Assembly (NCBI GenBank): GCA_022539475.1
Contig: VCMS01000118.1
Coordinates: 1 to 64,000 of the forward strand
Direction: 5' to 3'
Length of the DNA stretch: 64,000 nt
From: Gracilaria domingensis
Lineage: Eukaryota > Rhodophyta > Florideophyceae > Gracilariales > Gracilariaceae
Numbering within the stretch: the stretch's first letter is position 1; the number at the start of each line of letters is the position of its first letter. Position numbers and translations under genes: made by a program. The notes under the pieces are model-generated. The model saw nothing but the letters and a program-made list of their open reading frames with translations, was not told the origin of the DNA and did not search any database. Shown one piece after another: positions 10,554-20,959 of the stretch.

Positions 10554-12572
10554 TCATTCGGAGACGTTCATCACAGGAAGGAGAGAAACATCATCCTCCG
10601 TATCGTAGTCAAGAACAACAGCTTCTGCAGATCCCTCCAACGCATCTTCAATCCCCGACTGATTATGTTCAGATTCTGTGCCAGCAGAGGTGCCTATCAA
10701 CGTTTGTTCCCAAATCTTTCCCACAAATCGTCTCCATTTCTTTTCATTTCCAGCGGACTTGAAGGAAGAAAGACGATCGTTCATAGCGCAGAAAACGAGC
10801 ATTTGAACCTTCTCATCGGCTAGTCGGTTTCTCGTTTGCGTTCGAATTCGTTGCTGCAGGCTAAAACTGCGCTCAGCAGTCGCAGACGACGGACTTGAAC
10901 AAAGTTGTCGAAGGGCAAAAGAACGTAATTGCGATTTCTTCTCATACTTCAACCAATACACGACCGGCATAGACAAAAACATAGAAAGAACGTTAATAGA
11001 TGAGTCGTTACTTGTAAGATCTTCTTTCCAGCTCGCACGAAGAAGAGTGAGTTCTTTAAAAATCCTCTGCACAGCACCATTAACCCCTCCTTGCTCTTCA
11101 CTTTTCTCACTATCCGGGAAAACTGAAGAACGAACGAAAGTCTCAATTGATTGCATTATACGCACATCTGATTCGGTAGACTCAACAAGCGCACTGCGTA
11201 GATCAAGAAAGAACGAAACATAATGCGTATCCTGCAAGAGAGGTGTTTTTCTTCCCTCACCAGTAAAACGTTTTTCGAAAGCAGCAAGCATTTCCGAGCG
11301 CCGCTCTGACGTATAGAAAGGTGTTAGAGGCAGATTCGAAAGCTTTCTGCGCAAGATTAGGGTCAACGGAAGAACTTCCGAAATCAACGAAGACTCGTCG
11401 TCGAAGAATCTGAGATATTGTCTCACAATGCGCATTATATGAAATACATCCAACGCGCTACCATAAAAATCGTCATCAAAAACTGTTGCGATGAAACGTT
11501 GGCGGCGTAGTGGGTCTCTGGCGCCAAACAGGTTTTGAGTGAAATCATGACGCACAACGAGTTCTTTCAAAAGAATACGACATCTTAGAAAAGCAGATAG
11601 CATCGTCTCACAAGAAGCAAATCGAGTTGTTGCCATTGTTTTAGGAAGAACAGCGGTTTTCGGTAGTTGCACTCTATTGTACGCGTCGAAATCTTCTGCG
11701 TGATCAGTTTCCCCTCGCAGAAATAAGTTGGCATTATGCCCTTCTTTCGCCACTTTGAGCGCATGATATAGCTTTGATCGGTTTCGTACGTCTGACGTGA
11801 CCATTGAAACTTGCTTCACGACGTTGTCAATCCACTGCAAACCGCCTAGATCCTGCATAAGCAGATTAGCAAGATGCGTTTGGTCCTGACAGGAGATTAA
11901 AAAGTCATGTCTCATCTTCAATTCTTCTTTGGCACTAACGCAACTACTTGCGTTATCGCTGACAACCCCACATATGTTTCTCATCGCTCCAAACTCCATT
12001 ATCGTCTCCTCCAAAGCATCCGCGTAGAACATCCCGTTACATCTTTGCGATCCGGTCACTATGGACTTCAAAAAGAATGTCTTCCTTGCTTCGTGGCTTC
12101 CAAATACTGAGAGTAATACGTTCACAATGCTGGCACCCGTACAATCTGTCCAACCATCAAAAACTAAAGTTCCATAACCTTCCTCAAAAGCATTTGACAC
12201 AGAACGCGACACAATATTCTTCATATGTCGATGATAGTTCTTCAAATAAACCTCACTCATTTTCGTTGGTGTCGGTAGTTCTTCGGCCATTTCCGGGTTC
12301 AACAGTTTCAGAAGACGAAAAAAGTGGTCTTCATTTTTCGAACGAGACAGTAAAGAAAATGGAAGTAAGCGATTAACCATCAATTTCGTTACTTGCTCGT
12401 GAAATTGTGTTCCTGATGGAACAGAATCGGTCGAAGGACCGGCAGCAGCCCGTAACATACTTAGCGCTTTCGTATGGCCTGTAAGACTTCTATCCAGCGA
12501 AGCGCTTCTTCGTTTCTTCACCAGTTTTATCGGAGTCAGTTGATGCCCAAAAACACTAGACTTTGAACCCAT
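10554..12572 (-). CDS. hAT-family transposase, 672 aa
   Basis: An uninterrupted minus-strand frame from an ATG at 12572. Residues about 120-260 match the DUF659/hAT RNase H-like N-terminal pattern (LVFDGWTDCTG; CGVVSDNASSC), which provides the first catalytic Asp residues. The C-terminus carries the hAT dimerisation signature SSPSSATAERSFSLQQ followed by RTQTRNRLADEKVQMLVF. The frame is also open upstream (RLLEDNRLKERYQEM), so the native protein began further 5' with the BED finger, now frame-broken. The catalytic core looks intact but DNA binding may be lost. It cuts and pastes the element between 8-bp duplications in other members of the family. Confidence 0.85.
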   Translation of the reverse strand: MGSKSSVFGHQLTPIKLVKKRRSASLDRSLTGHTKALSMLRAAAGPSTDSVPSGTQFHEQVTKLMVNRLLPFSLLSRSKNEDHFFRLLKLLNPEMAEELPTPTKMSEVYLKNYHRHMKNIVSRSVSNAFEEGYGTLVFDGWTDCTGASIVNVLLSVFGSHEARKTFFLKSIVTGSQRCNGMFYADALEETIMEFGAMRNICGVVSDNASSCVSAKEELKMRHDFLISCQDQTHLANLLMQDLGGLQWIDNVVKQVSMVTSDVRNRSKLYHALKVAKEGHNANLFLRGETDHAEDFDAYNRVQLPKTAVLPKTMATTRFASCETMLSAFLRCRILLKELVVRHDFTQNLFGARDPLRRQRFIATVFDDDFYGSALDVFHIMRIVRQYLRFFDDESSLISEVLPLTLILRRKLSNLPLTPFYTSERRSEMLAAFEKRFTGEGRKTPLLQDTHYVSFFLDLRSALVESTESDVRIMQSIETFVRSSVFPDSEKSEEQGGVNGAVQRIFKELTLLRASWKEDLTSNDSSINVLSMFLSMPVVYWLKYEKKSQLRSFALRQLCSSPSSATAERSFSLQQRIRTQTRNRLADEKVQMLVFCAMNDRLSSFKSAGNEKKWRRFVGKIWEQTLIGTSAGTESEHNQSGIEDALEGSAEAVVLDYDTEDDVSLLPVMNVSE

Positions 12573-12913
12573 TTCCTGATAACGCTCCTTAAGTCGGTTG
12601 TCCTCTAGTAATCGCTGCTTTGTTTCAGAGTCAATTCCATCGCAGATAAGAAGGTGCTCCCATTTTTTTCAGTCTGCAACGAAATAGGACCATCTTCTCC
12701 TTGCTCGCCAAATCGTGACGCGTTAGGTCTGGCGGATCTGGAACGGTATTGCACGTCTTGCAAGCCACGAAATAGGACCATCTTCTCCTTGGGTAGTGGT
12801 AAAGGGCTAAGTTCGAAGTTCTGATTCATCCACCATTTTCTGGGTCGACCACCTTTCGCCTTGGACGACAAGGTGCTGCCGTTGGAGCTCGTATGGCTCT
12901 GGTTCTCAGGCAT
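10554..12913 (-). mobile_element. hAT DNA transposon remnant
   Basis: The element has a long transposase frame plus an upstream region with a broken BED zinc finger and an AT-hook-like GRPRK. In the upstream part, WSYFVACKTCNTV and KWEHLLICDG in different frames supply the C-x2-C and H-x3-C halves of a BED finger. A roughly 24-bp segment (AAGGAGAAGATGGTCC...) occurs twice on the minus strand about 92 bp apart (plus-strand about 12681-12703 and 12773-12795) and coincides with the frame break. No terminal repeats or 8-bp target duplication were found by eye, so the true limits are unknown. Confidence 0.7.
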
Positions 12914-13837
12914 GTAGAACTGTTTTGGCTATGAAAAGCAGCAGTTCTGTTCGTTGAATAGAGGATAGACGCAGCGCACGTTTGTTTATGATCAAAGATG
13001 TTTGCGACGCCTTCTTTGACTGAAAAGATTGGCAAGATAGTTCTGGAAGAATGTCAAAGAGAAGAAAAACTGCACAGTGTAATGATTGGATTTTGTTTCT
13101 TTTGTTGTACAATATGGCGCAACAAGTCAAGACTAGAAAGAGAGTATACTTAATGCTGATCTGCCGCCAAGAGCTCGAGATCAGATATTTTGATTTTGCA
13201 GCTATAAAGGTTACAGTTTTCGAAAGAAAACTGTAATACTGACGTTGAAAGGTCATACATCTTGCTTGAAAGAACGTTTTCAAACACTTTGTGTTGTTTT
13301 CGTAATAAGTTTAGCACGGAGGTGCACAGAAAGCGATACGTTTCCGATTTGCAGTACATTGATCCGTACTATGGATCACTCTGAGAAGTATCAAGTAACG
13401 GAACAACCATAGCATGAAGTTTTCATGAGAAGGGAAGTAAATTTCGTTTTCACAGATTCTTGGACATGGCCGTAGTGCATCACCACCGGTAAAGTAGAAT
13501 AGATCAAAACATCAAAATGGCTTACGTGCTGACAATTTTGCCACTACAGGTTGGCACACGCGTTACTCCAAGTTTGGGCGGAAAAGAGATTTGCTCGCAA
13601 TTCCTAATCAAACTGTTTTGATTTGCATCGGTTTTGCGAGCAGAACCAAGTTGACGTGCAAAAGCGGCAAGCAACCTTGGTGTAGTTTTACAAAATTTTA
13701 TGATGCTTCCCTGCAAATCATTTGACACATTGGTCCTAACGGTTACTACAGAACCTACACTGTAGCACCTAATGAAAACAGTACAAGTGTTCTCTTGAAT
13801 GCCAGAACGTTTGCCTATTCGGTCAAATCCACATTCC
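12914..13837. other. AT-rich flank, no gene recognised
   Basis: Only short frames without family resemblance. It probably includes the 5' end of the hAT element, but no terminal repeat is identified. Confidence 0.35.
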
Positions 13838-13840
13838 CGG

Positions 13841-14655
13841 GGAACAGCGGTAAATTCACATATGAGTAATACACTGTGGCGTTACCATGTGACAAAGCAC
13901 TACGAGAATTTATGTAAGGTACAGGATGCCTTAAATGGAGTCGCAGTGCATTTTTTGAAAAAAATTAGTTGGCCTTTTCAGGCAAACTTTTAGAGAATGT
14001 CAAACCTTACTGTAAGAGAACGTTAATTTATCGACAACATGTTAACGTCATGCTCAAACTAGACGCTTGCACTATGAACTGGATTCAATCTTCGATTGAA
14101 GTAACCGAAGATATGCTTGGGTCTTGCGGTGAACAAAATGATCAACTTTATTCGGATTCATAACTACTACAATAGAATGTGAGTCATTCTGCAAATTGGG
14201 TGACTCCATAGAAAGCAAAAGCATCGAAAAATGGCAAAAGTAGGCCAATTTCAAGGAAAGTTGCCATATACACTTTGTTCTAGAAACTATGGTTGTTTGT
14301 TGTAGAAAAAACTGTTTATATGTAGTTCCTCTCCGCAGACGGTACAAGAAAACTATTCAATTTCAGGCAAGCTGAGCCTTTCATATCTTCTCAGAGATGG
14401 AATTACGTTTTATGAATGTATAGTCCAGCTCTATTAGTGTGAACTTGATTTCTTAAAATTTTTTGAACCGACAAAAATGACGAAAGTTACAACTTACACC
14501 CGTTTCTCAAATATTTTCAATTTGCGCACTGGATGCCTTTCTTTGATTATAGAGGAGCATTGCTGGACTTTATGCCCCTGGATGTTTAATTGCAATGCCT
14601 TTAAATGAGCCCTAAATTCTTATAAAACCGAAAAAGGCGAATTTACCGCTGTTCC
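13841..14655. mobile_element. possible MITE with 17-bp inverted ends
   Basis: GGAACAGCGGTAAATTC at 13841-13857 is matched by its exact reverse complement at 14639-14655. Three-base CGG flanks both ends (13838-13840 and 14656-14658), consistent with a 3-bp target duplication of the Harbinger type. The interior (815 bp overall) is AT-rich without coding capacity and holds a small hairpin near 14085-14101. The ends resemble the start of the Harbinger element at 60157 (GGGAACA), which suggests a non-autonomous relative. The CCGGG overlap at the junction makes the exact boundary ambiguous. Confidence 0.5.
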
Positions 14656-16086
14656 CGGTGGTGATTCTCTCACAGATTGAGCAGTAAGGCAAACAGAGCT
14701 GCAGTATGTTTGAAATATATTTGAAATTAAAATTTTTGAAATATGTTCCAGTAATGGTAGCATCCTGAAACACCAAACGCACAAAATCGCATAGTGTGCG
14801 TTTGTGTATTTGCGATTTATAAACTTTTCTGAAACCACAAAACCTTAAACCTCTCACGCAAATAAAGAGTCTTTTGAAAAAATTTTTAGTACGTTATTCA
14901 AAACACATTTCGATCGACGTTACCACATACGAGTGGTATCCCGCATCACATCGCTCCTCAAATCTATCACTTAAAACATAATCTACGTGAAACCCATACC
15001 TCAATCCTCTCCCAACATCCTTAACCATGCTCTCGCCAACAGAAATCCTTCTCTTCATCATGAGCATTACCTGCACGATGACCCCTCCTAGGAGGGTTGA
15101 ACTGCTAGCAATTTTGTTCTACACTCAGGTGTAGTGAACAGGCTGCTTACGACCCCTAGTAACGTGTCACGGAAAGCGTGAATGACAACGGTCAAAGCTG
15201 CTTAGGTAGTCCGTTGTAAGCAACTAGATGTCCTTCAAGCAAGGCTACGTAAACGCCCGCGCTCACGTGTGCGAGATAGCGTCTGAAAGCCAAAGGCTGC
15301 GCTCTCTTCCCCTTCACTCCCCCACCTTCCTAAACTTGTCCAAATGGTGCCCAGTCTACACTTTTCTGTCAACCCCGTTTGCTCAACTCTCAATATTGCG
15401 TCTTTGCTTGGCGCAAGGCACATTTGGCCTCCTCATACCCAACAACGCCTCACTTAATCAACAAACCATGCCAACCCTGACTAGAAGGCTTTTCACCCTT
15501 TGCACTGCGCCCCTTACGCAGGGAACGCTTTCGACCGCTAACGCTCAACCCGGCCTGCAGCATTCTGCCACTTGAGTTCCTCATCGTATCCTGTTTCATC
15601 GCAAAACCCCCAACACCCTGCGCTCAATCGGCAAACTGCACCTGTCGCACGATCTGCCCATCGACCTTTTCCTTCATACAACCGCTCTCTCATGGTGTTC
15701 ACTAATTTGAGCAAGAAGAGAAAATCTGGAAAACCGACAAATCGCGCTTCTTTTATGCAGAACGAATCTCTGACGCACGTGCAAGCACCAAATTGCTCTC
15801 ACAGTGCTACCTAGCAGTTCAGCGCAATCAAACCCGCCACACAGAGCAACGAATGTGAACCATGTCCCAATTCTCTCTCCACTACAGCTGCCTCGTTTGC
15901 CAACGAAAAGCATGCCCACCGTCGCCAGAAAAGATCGACCAAGATCTCCATCGTTGCCAATGAAGCCGCCCCATGCCACCAAGAAACTGAGTCCATCCGA
16001 TGAAGCTCACGCCAGGGAGAAACCAAAAGCTTTGGGTGACCTAGTTGAGCATCGAAATGCACATCGTCGTGGAAAGTCAACGGTAA
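14656..16086. other. 5' flank of the large plus-strand gene
   Basis: A minus-strand frame at 15076-14894 has protein-like composition but no recognised family. From 15228 to 16145 several short plus-strand frames (Ser/Pro/Lys-rich) follow one another in different phases. Some may be 5' exons of the gene starting near 16087; for example a GTAAAA...CCAAG intron (16083-16122) would keep frame with the stretch that ends near 16082, but at 40 nt it is very short. I could not settle the 5' structure. Confidence 0.3.
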
Positions 16087-18354
16087 AAGTCTCACACTCG
16101 CCCTTTCACACCGAATTCCAAGCTTATCGAATACACGTCGCGTAAAAAACCGGTATCGTCTGCCAAGAAGAGTTTGAATACTGAAGAACAGGTCTCTCGT
16201 CTGAGAGTCGAAAATGTTCAGATTCAAGCCCTAACGATGGAAAATATGGTAATCGCAGACATTGCAAATCCTTCTCCATCGGTCGACGGCGTCACGCGGC
16301 GCAATTCAAGTGAAAAGAGTCTTGTGAACTGCACTGGCGTTCGAACTGTTTCAAATCTTGCCGAAAAGGGTTTACAGAGTGCCCAAAGGGAGAAGAAGGA
16401 GTTGAGACCTGTTGTGGATAATTATTTAACGCTCATAAGCAGTCTTTTTATCGTCACGGCACAAGTCCAACAAGAAGGTCGAAGAAAGGATGGTTTGACC
16501 GGTAAGGACCTCTCGTTTTACATGAAGAAAGGTGTGTTGGCGGCGTTTGCAACTTCTACGAGAGAACGCGATTCAGTGCTTAATAAGAAGGCGCTGAAAC
16601 TGCTCACTCAGTTGCAGCTCTGCAAAAGCGATGTTGCAAGGCTAGCAAGACTAACAAACACAGAAGTCAGAGGAGCTGTACAACCTGTACGCCGTTCCAA
16701 GAAATCTGAAGTTCGGCGCGAAGATATTGCTGGGCTGAAGGCTATGCTACTGTCTTGGGAACGTTTCAGTGGTGGTCAAAAAGCCCATACCGATCAATTT
16801 TATTTGGATGCCGTTCATCTGAAATGTATTGCAGAGGCTTTAGAAGATGGGACGCGCGTATTTATTTCAAACAATGAGGCATTCATTCTGTTCAAGCAAC
16901 TTGTTTTGGTGAATGCCGGCAACTCGTTAATCTACGATACAATTGGCGGGCTACAAGCAGTGTACATGAGTGGAAATCGCGTATGTGTGCGACCATGGTT
17001 TCGGTCCACTGATGGCATAATAACTTGGCACGTATACATGAGGAGACGTATGGTAGAACTGTTAGCTAGTGCGAACGAACCTTTTGCCAGCGAGTTGAAG
17101 AAATACTGCACGCTATTCTTGCATGTTTCAGATGAGCCGAATGACTCGAAACTCAAGCAAAAGGTTGGGGAAGGGATTAAGATTGGGAGAAGGCTGAGGG
17201 AGTTGAAGAAGCAAATCAAATCCCTTTGGCAATATGAACAGGGAAATGAACTACGGATGGAAGACGAATATTGTCGAAGGACAACTTTGGACCTGACAGC
17301 AGCTTCAAAATCATTTGTCAAACTGGTAAAATACATGACTGCACTAAGTGCAACTCCGAAAGTCGCAGCGGAGCGAAGCGCTGAGGGTTCAGAACGGTCA
17401 AGCCGGGAAGGCTCTCCAGAAAAAGCAAGACGAGACGATAGTGAATCAGGAGCACGGAGAAGAAACTCTGTGATACCGAGAGAGGCTGAGTCACGAGCGA
17501 GGCGTGAGGAGAGCAAGGGATCTTTGAACAAGGAGATGGAGTTGAAGTGCGCAGTGAAGCATGGTGGCACGAGTGAGGAAAACGCTAGGAGTCGAGCGAT
17601 AAACGACGTTCAGGCCGCCTCTGACGACGTTAGAAAAAGAGGGGTGATGGAGGAGAGAAGGATGCATGCAGACCGTAGTCGCGGACGAGAAGGGGATGGC
17701 GCAAACAAGTTCTCATCGCGACTGTCGATTCCGCGACCACCAGCGAAAGAGGATAGCGGTGAGGCTGGCGGTAGTGTTCGGGCTGGCGGCGTGCGAAGCA
17801 ATGGCAGCGTGGTGGATATCGATGGGGGGGCGGAGAAAAGCGGGCCAGCGGAAACTGTGCAGCGGATGCTGGCGCAGCAGGCGCATGTAGCGAGTCCGGG
17901 TGCACCCAAGTCGAGGAAGCGGAAGAGGGGAGAGGGAATTCTACAAAGGCACGAAAGCGCGACGCTGAACGAGAACGGCATGCGGGTGGGGCGAAAACGG
18001 GCGAAGTGGATAGGCTTCAGGGCGCAGACGGACGTGCGCGGCAACCCGCAGGCGGCCGACGCGGAGTCACTGCGCACGTTGTTCAGCAACGGCGAGTCGT
18101 GGAGGCTGTCTGGCAATGCGGTGCAGAAGGTGGCGATTGGCGAGCGCAACGCGCGGCTGTCGCGAGAGGCAGTAGAGACGTGCTTCGGCTTCCTGCGCAC
18201 GTTTGTGTGGCAGCACAAGTGCATGAAGGACGGGCGCGCGTTCGTCATGCCGCGCTACCTGCCCAAACAGAGCACGCCGTGCTGCCTTGCACGAGCTGTC
18301 GCGGAGAGTGCTGTCGGCGCCGCTTCCGTCGCGTTAGCCGCAGCTCTAGATTAA
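16087..18354 (+). CDS. large basic, probably nuclear protein of unknown function
   Basis: The plus-strand frame is open from after a TAA at 16084 to a TAA at 18352-18354, about 755 codons. There is no convincing ATG at the left edge, so an upstream exon or a later start is likely. Residues up to about 450 form a globular, helical region. A long disordered Ser/Arg/Glu/Gly-rich stretch follows, with two basic clusters typical of nuclear localisation signals (KSRKRKRGEG and GRKRAKW), then a compact C-terminal segment with Cys and Trp residues (CFGFLRTFVWQHKCMKD). I recognise no domain. GC content rises sharply along the last 700 bases. Confidence 0.6.
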   Translation, partial: KSHTRPFTPNSKLIEYTSRKKPVSSAKKSLNTEEQVSRLRVENVQIQALTMENMVIADIANPSPSVDGVTRRNSSEKSLVNCTGVRTVSNLAEKGLQSAQREKKELRPVVDNYLTLISSLFIVTAQVQQEGRRKDGLTGKDLSFYMKKGVLAAFATSTRERDSVLNKKALKLLTQLQLCKSDVARLARLTNTEVRGAVQPVRRSKKSEVRREDIAGLKAMLLSWERFSGGQKAHTDQFYLDAVHLKCIAEALEDGTRVFISNNEAFILFKQLVLVNAGNSLIYDTIGGLQAVYMSGNRVCVRPWFRSTDGIITWHVYMRRRMVELLASANEPFASELKKYCTLFLHVSDEPNDSKLKQKVGEGIKIGRRLRELKKQIKSLWQYEQGNELRMEDEYCRRTTLDLTAASKSFVKLVKYMTALSATPKVAAERSAEGSERSSREGSPEKARRDDSESGARRRNSVIPREAESRARREESKGSLNKEMELKCAVKHGGTSEENARSRAINDVQAASDDVRKRGVMEERRMHADRSRGREGDGANKFSSRLSIPRPPAKEDSGEAGGSVRAGGVRSNGSVVDIDGGAEKSGPAETVQRMLAQQAHVASPGAPKSRKRKRGEGILQRHESATLNENGMRVGRKRAKWIGFRAQTDVRGNPQAADAESLRTLFSNGESWRLSGNAVQKVAIGERNARLSREAVETCFGFLRTFVWQHKCMKDGRAFVMPRYLPKQSTPCCLARAVAESAVGAASVALAAALD

Positions 18355-18500
18355 CACTGCAGATTGAAGTAAATTTATGTCACGGAAAGAACAGAACAGA
18401 ACCGCGTGTCGTGAAGGATGATGAGCAGACCAAAGTCAACAAAAAACCGCCATAGTGGGTCAAAATGGGCTTGATCCGCTCCAGGGCTGTTCAAACCTTA

Positions 18501-19784
18501 TTATTCTTCTTTTGGTGAAGTGTACACCAGCTTCATTGTAACCTGATAGAACGTTTCGCAGCTGTTCTCGAAAATCAACTCGAGAGCAAGCAGAACTTGG
18601 TACAGTTCTTGCGTCGTTTTCTCCATTACCGCAAAGCTAGAGCTTCTGAATAAACCTTCTTTCACATGCTTCGGAAGGATTTGCGGCTTACACAATCTAC
18701 TCTCTCTCAGCATAGTTTGAAATATGGTATTCTTACTCGAAATCAGCGTCTCCCATATTACGCGAAAGTCCGAGAGCATTCTTGGCTCCGGAATCAAAGC
18801 GCTTGGAGCCATATTAGTTTCATATTCCGCCGTGGATGAAATCATGGCTTTGAATGAAAAGCTTGGATCATAGTAGAACCCGCAAAGCTCTTGCAGAAAT
18901 CCAGTGGAAACCCCACAAAATGCCATTGACAATCCTGACGTTTTCTGCCTTTTTTGCGCACGAATCTCTCTTTGATTCGAATGAACAGCCTCACTGTGGG
19001 TTAAAATACGAGCATATTCCGCATCCCATACCCCCTCAATAATCTGTCTCTGCCTTGTAGAACAAATTGTAGAACGTCTAACAAATAAAAACATCTTGTT
19101 CAACAATTCGAGCGTAGCTTTCACAAGTGTTTTGCCATCGCGGTGAAAGCAGTCGCATATTGACGGCCTCGTTTTGATGTAGGGGTTCGTAAAACGATCA
19201 TGAGCTCTTTGATGAATCAGGCGTACGGAAAGTCCAAATGCGGAAGCGAACACGTCGAAAGTTCTCTTCTCGTTCTCAGCGCTGAGAGCTTCGAACCAAA
19301 TCTGTCGTTGTAGCTCACCACCTGTGAAAATCGTATCTTTGTAGGCGCAGATTAGGAAGTAATGCAGGTAAGAGATGAATGTAAAAACAGAAAGAACGGG
19401 AAGAACAGTAAGCCAATCTGGAAAAGCACTGTCAATTGTAAGAATGAACTCAATAACCTCCGACGCTTTTCCACAAAGCAACTTCATTCCAAACTTTTCC
19501 TCATCCTTTTTCTCCTTCTCTAATCCCTTAATAAACATCCACGTTGTTCCGATGTTTTTCTGCAAGGCAATGGTAATTCTATTTGCCTTTGCAGAGCGGT
19601 TTTTCAGCTTCTTGAGTTCAGATTCCAAAGGAGTACCTTGAACGGATCGTGTAGCAAGCTCCCGTAGAACGTCCAACAGAAGATTCTTTGATGTTCCCAG
19701 ACCATTCTTGAGAAGATCAGCAGAAAAAGAGGAAAGCGATTGACTGAGAAATAGGTTCTCTACGCGTTCTTGGTAAGTCTCCAT
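18501..19784 (-). CDS. hypothetical protein, 427 aa
   Basis: An uninterrupted minus-strand frame; I take the ATG at 19784 (METYQERVENLF). The product is mostly helical and has one strongly hydrophobic stretch near residues 125-150 (LTVLPVLSVFTFISYLHYFLI) that could be a membrane helix. No family recognised. A short stretch on the minus strand at about 36300-36240 (FLKQLCGFLF) resembles FLQELCGFYY here, hinting at a dispersed family. It is convergent with the gene at 16087-18354, about 150 bp away. Confidence 0.55.
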   Translation of the reverse strand: METYQERVENLFLSQSLSSFSADLLKNGLGTSKNLLLDVLRELATRSVQGTPLESELKKLKNRSAKANRITIALQKNIGTTWMFIKGLEKEKKDEEKFGMKLLCGKASEVIEFILTIDSAFPDWLTVLPVLSVFTFISYLHYFLICAYKDTIFTGGELQRQIWFEALSAENEKRTFDVFASAFGLSVRLIHQRAHDRFTNPYIKTRPSICDCFHRDGKTLVKATLELLNKMFLFVRRSTICSTRQRQIIEGVWDAEYARILTHSEAVHSNQREIRAQKRQKTSGLSMAFCGVSTGFLQELCGFYYDPSFSFKAMISSTAEYETNMAPSALIPEPRMLSDFRVIWETLISSKNTIFQTMLRESRLCKPQILPKHVKEGLFRSSSFAVMEKTTQELYQVLLALELIFENSCETFYQVTMKLVYTSPKEE

Positions 19785-19819
19785 TTTCGAGGAGATGGGT
19801 AGCTGCACGGAGCCCCATG

Positions 19820-19940
19820 CCCCATGTGAGAAGGATTTTGATCACGCTGGCCAGCGAGATTTTAGTGAGAGTATTGCTGGCCAGCAAGATGCTCTCAGTG
19901 CAGTAGCGAGAAGCTTCTCGATACTGCAGTGAGAGATCTC
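19820..19940. repeat. short direct and inverted repeats
   Basis: GCTGGCCAGC occurs twice (about 19849 and 19890), and CGAGAAGCTTCTCG (about 19909-19922) is a perfect palindrome, with CTGCAGTGAGAG/CTCTCAGTGCAG nearby. This is upstream of the minus-strand gene at 18501-19784. Function unknown. Confidence 0.5.
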
Positions 19941-20227
19941 GCATCGGGGCTGCCGCTTTCGCATACGCGATTTTTCTCCCTGCGCCTAGTTTCTTTCATC
20001 TGCCTCTTGCCCTTCCGCCGCGCTCAGTTCTTCTAGCACAGCTTCATGGTGGCGCGCTTTTGACGTGGGCTGCCCACCTCTTTCACAGACTTGGCGCCCG
20101 TGAGGTGCTCCAGCAACAGCTCGCGTCTGCAGGTCGCTGCTGTCGTTGCCCAGCCGCGGCGCAATGCGGTAGTACTTTTCCGCCTTGCGCAGGTCCTTCG
20201 GCAGCGTAACGCTCATGTCCTTCTCAT

Positions 20228-20811
20228 ATGCTGCTCGTTTCTCGCTCTCTCTCCCGCGTGCGCCATCGCGGAAGCGCTGCGCTGGACGACAATACGCTGC
20301 AGCTCGTTCTCAGATACGAGGGGCTGAAAAGCGTGCTTACGGCCTTTCGCGTGTGCAGGCAATGGCTAGAGGTGGCGCGACAGATATCGCATGCCACCAC
20401 AACGCTGGATTTGTCGGCCGTTTATCGCTGCTGGAAGGGGCGGGAGACGCCCCTCCGGAGGGTGAGGTTCGCGTTTTGCTGCGGAAGTCTCCCAGTTTAA
20501 GAGCTCTGCAGCTCAAGAACTGGCCGTATATGGAAACACATTCTGAAGTACAGCGCACCTGCGTGGAGGCTCATCTGCTTCCCTGCGTGCTGCATTTGGA
20601 GCCCGTTGTCTTTGATGCTGACGTCATGCTTGCTGCGATGGCCACCTTCGAACAGCTTGAGCACATTGTTCTTCTTCGCTCGAAGAGTATTGACGATGAC
20701 GATCAAAAGCTGCGCCGGTCAGCCACCATATCAGCAATGCCTCCTACGAGAAGAAGCCCGCCAGCACGGGGATTACTGACAGGTGGTGCGAGTTCTTCGC
20801 CCCCGCAATGA
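20228..20811 (+). pseudogene. F-box/LRR-like gene remnant
   Basis: One frame from 20228 encodes ALDDNTLQLVLRYEGLKSV followed by AFRVCRQWLEVARQ, the F-box pattern (L-x-D-x-x-L...VCR-x-W). It then shifts: another frame, open to 20811, carries leucine-rich-repeat-like text (KSPSLRALQLKNW; FEQLEHIVLLRS). The shift falls near 20440. No intron of reasonable length joins them, so a frameshift is likely. In intact proteins the F-box binds Skp1 in SCF ubiquitin ligases. The remnant abuts the helicase remnant that follows. Confidence 0.45.
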
Positions 20812-20959
20812 CCACCAGCACCGGGATGGCGAGACCTACAGGCTTTCAGTAGTGCCTTGCTGGTTTTGTCCAACACATTCGTGCGCGGCATGATCACATT
20901 CCTCGCAACCACAAAGCCATCCCTCGCCACCGCCAGCGCTTCTGCGATGGCGTCGCTTT

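Noticed and set aside
10000-13600. Terminal inverted repeats for the hAT transposase, including a match to the CAGGGGTGTC ends at 48288
   Set aside because: No CAGGGGTGTC-like pair with 8-bp duplication was seen around the transposase, so I do not link it to the MITE at 48288-49027.
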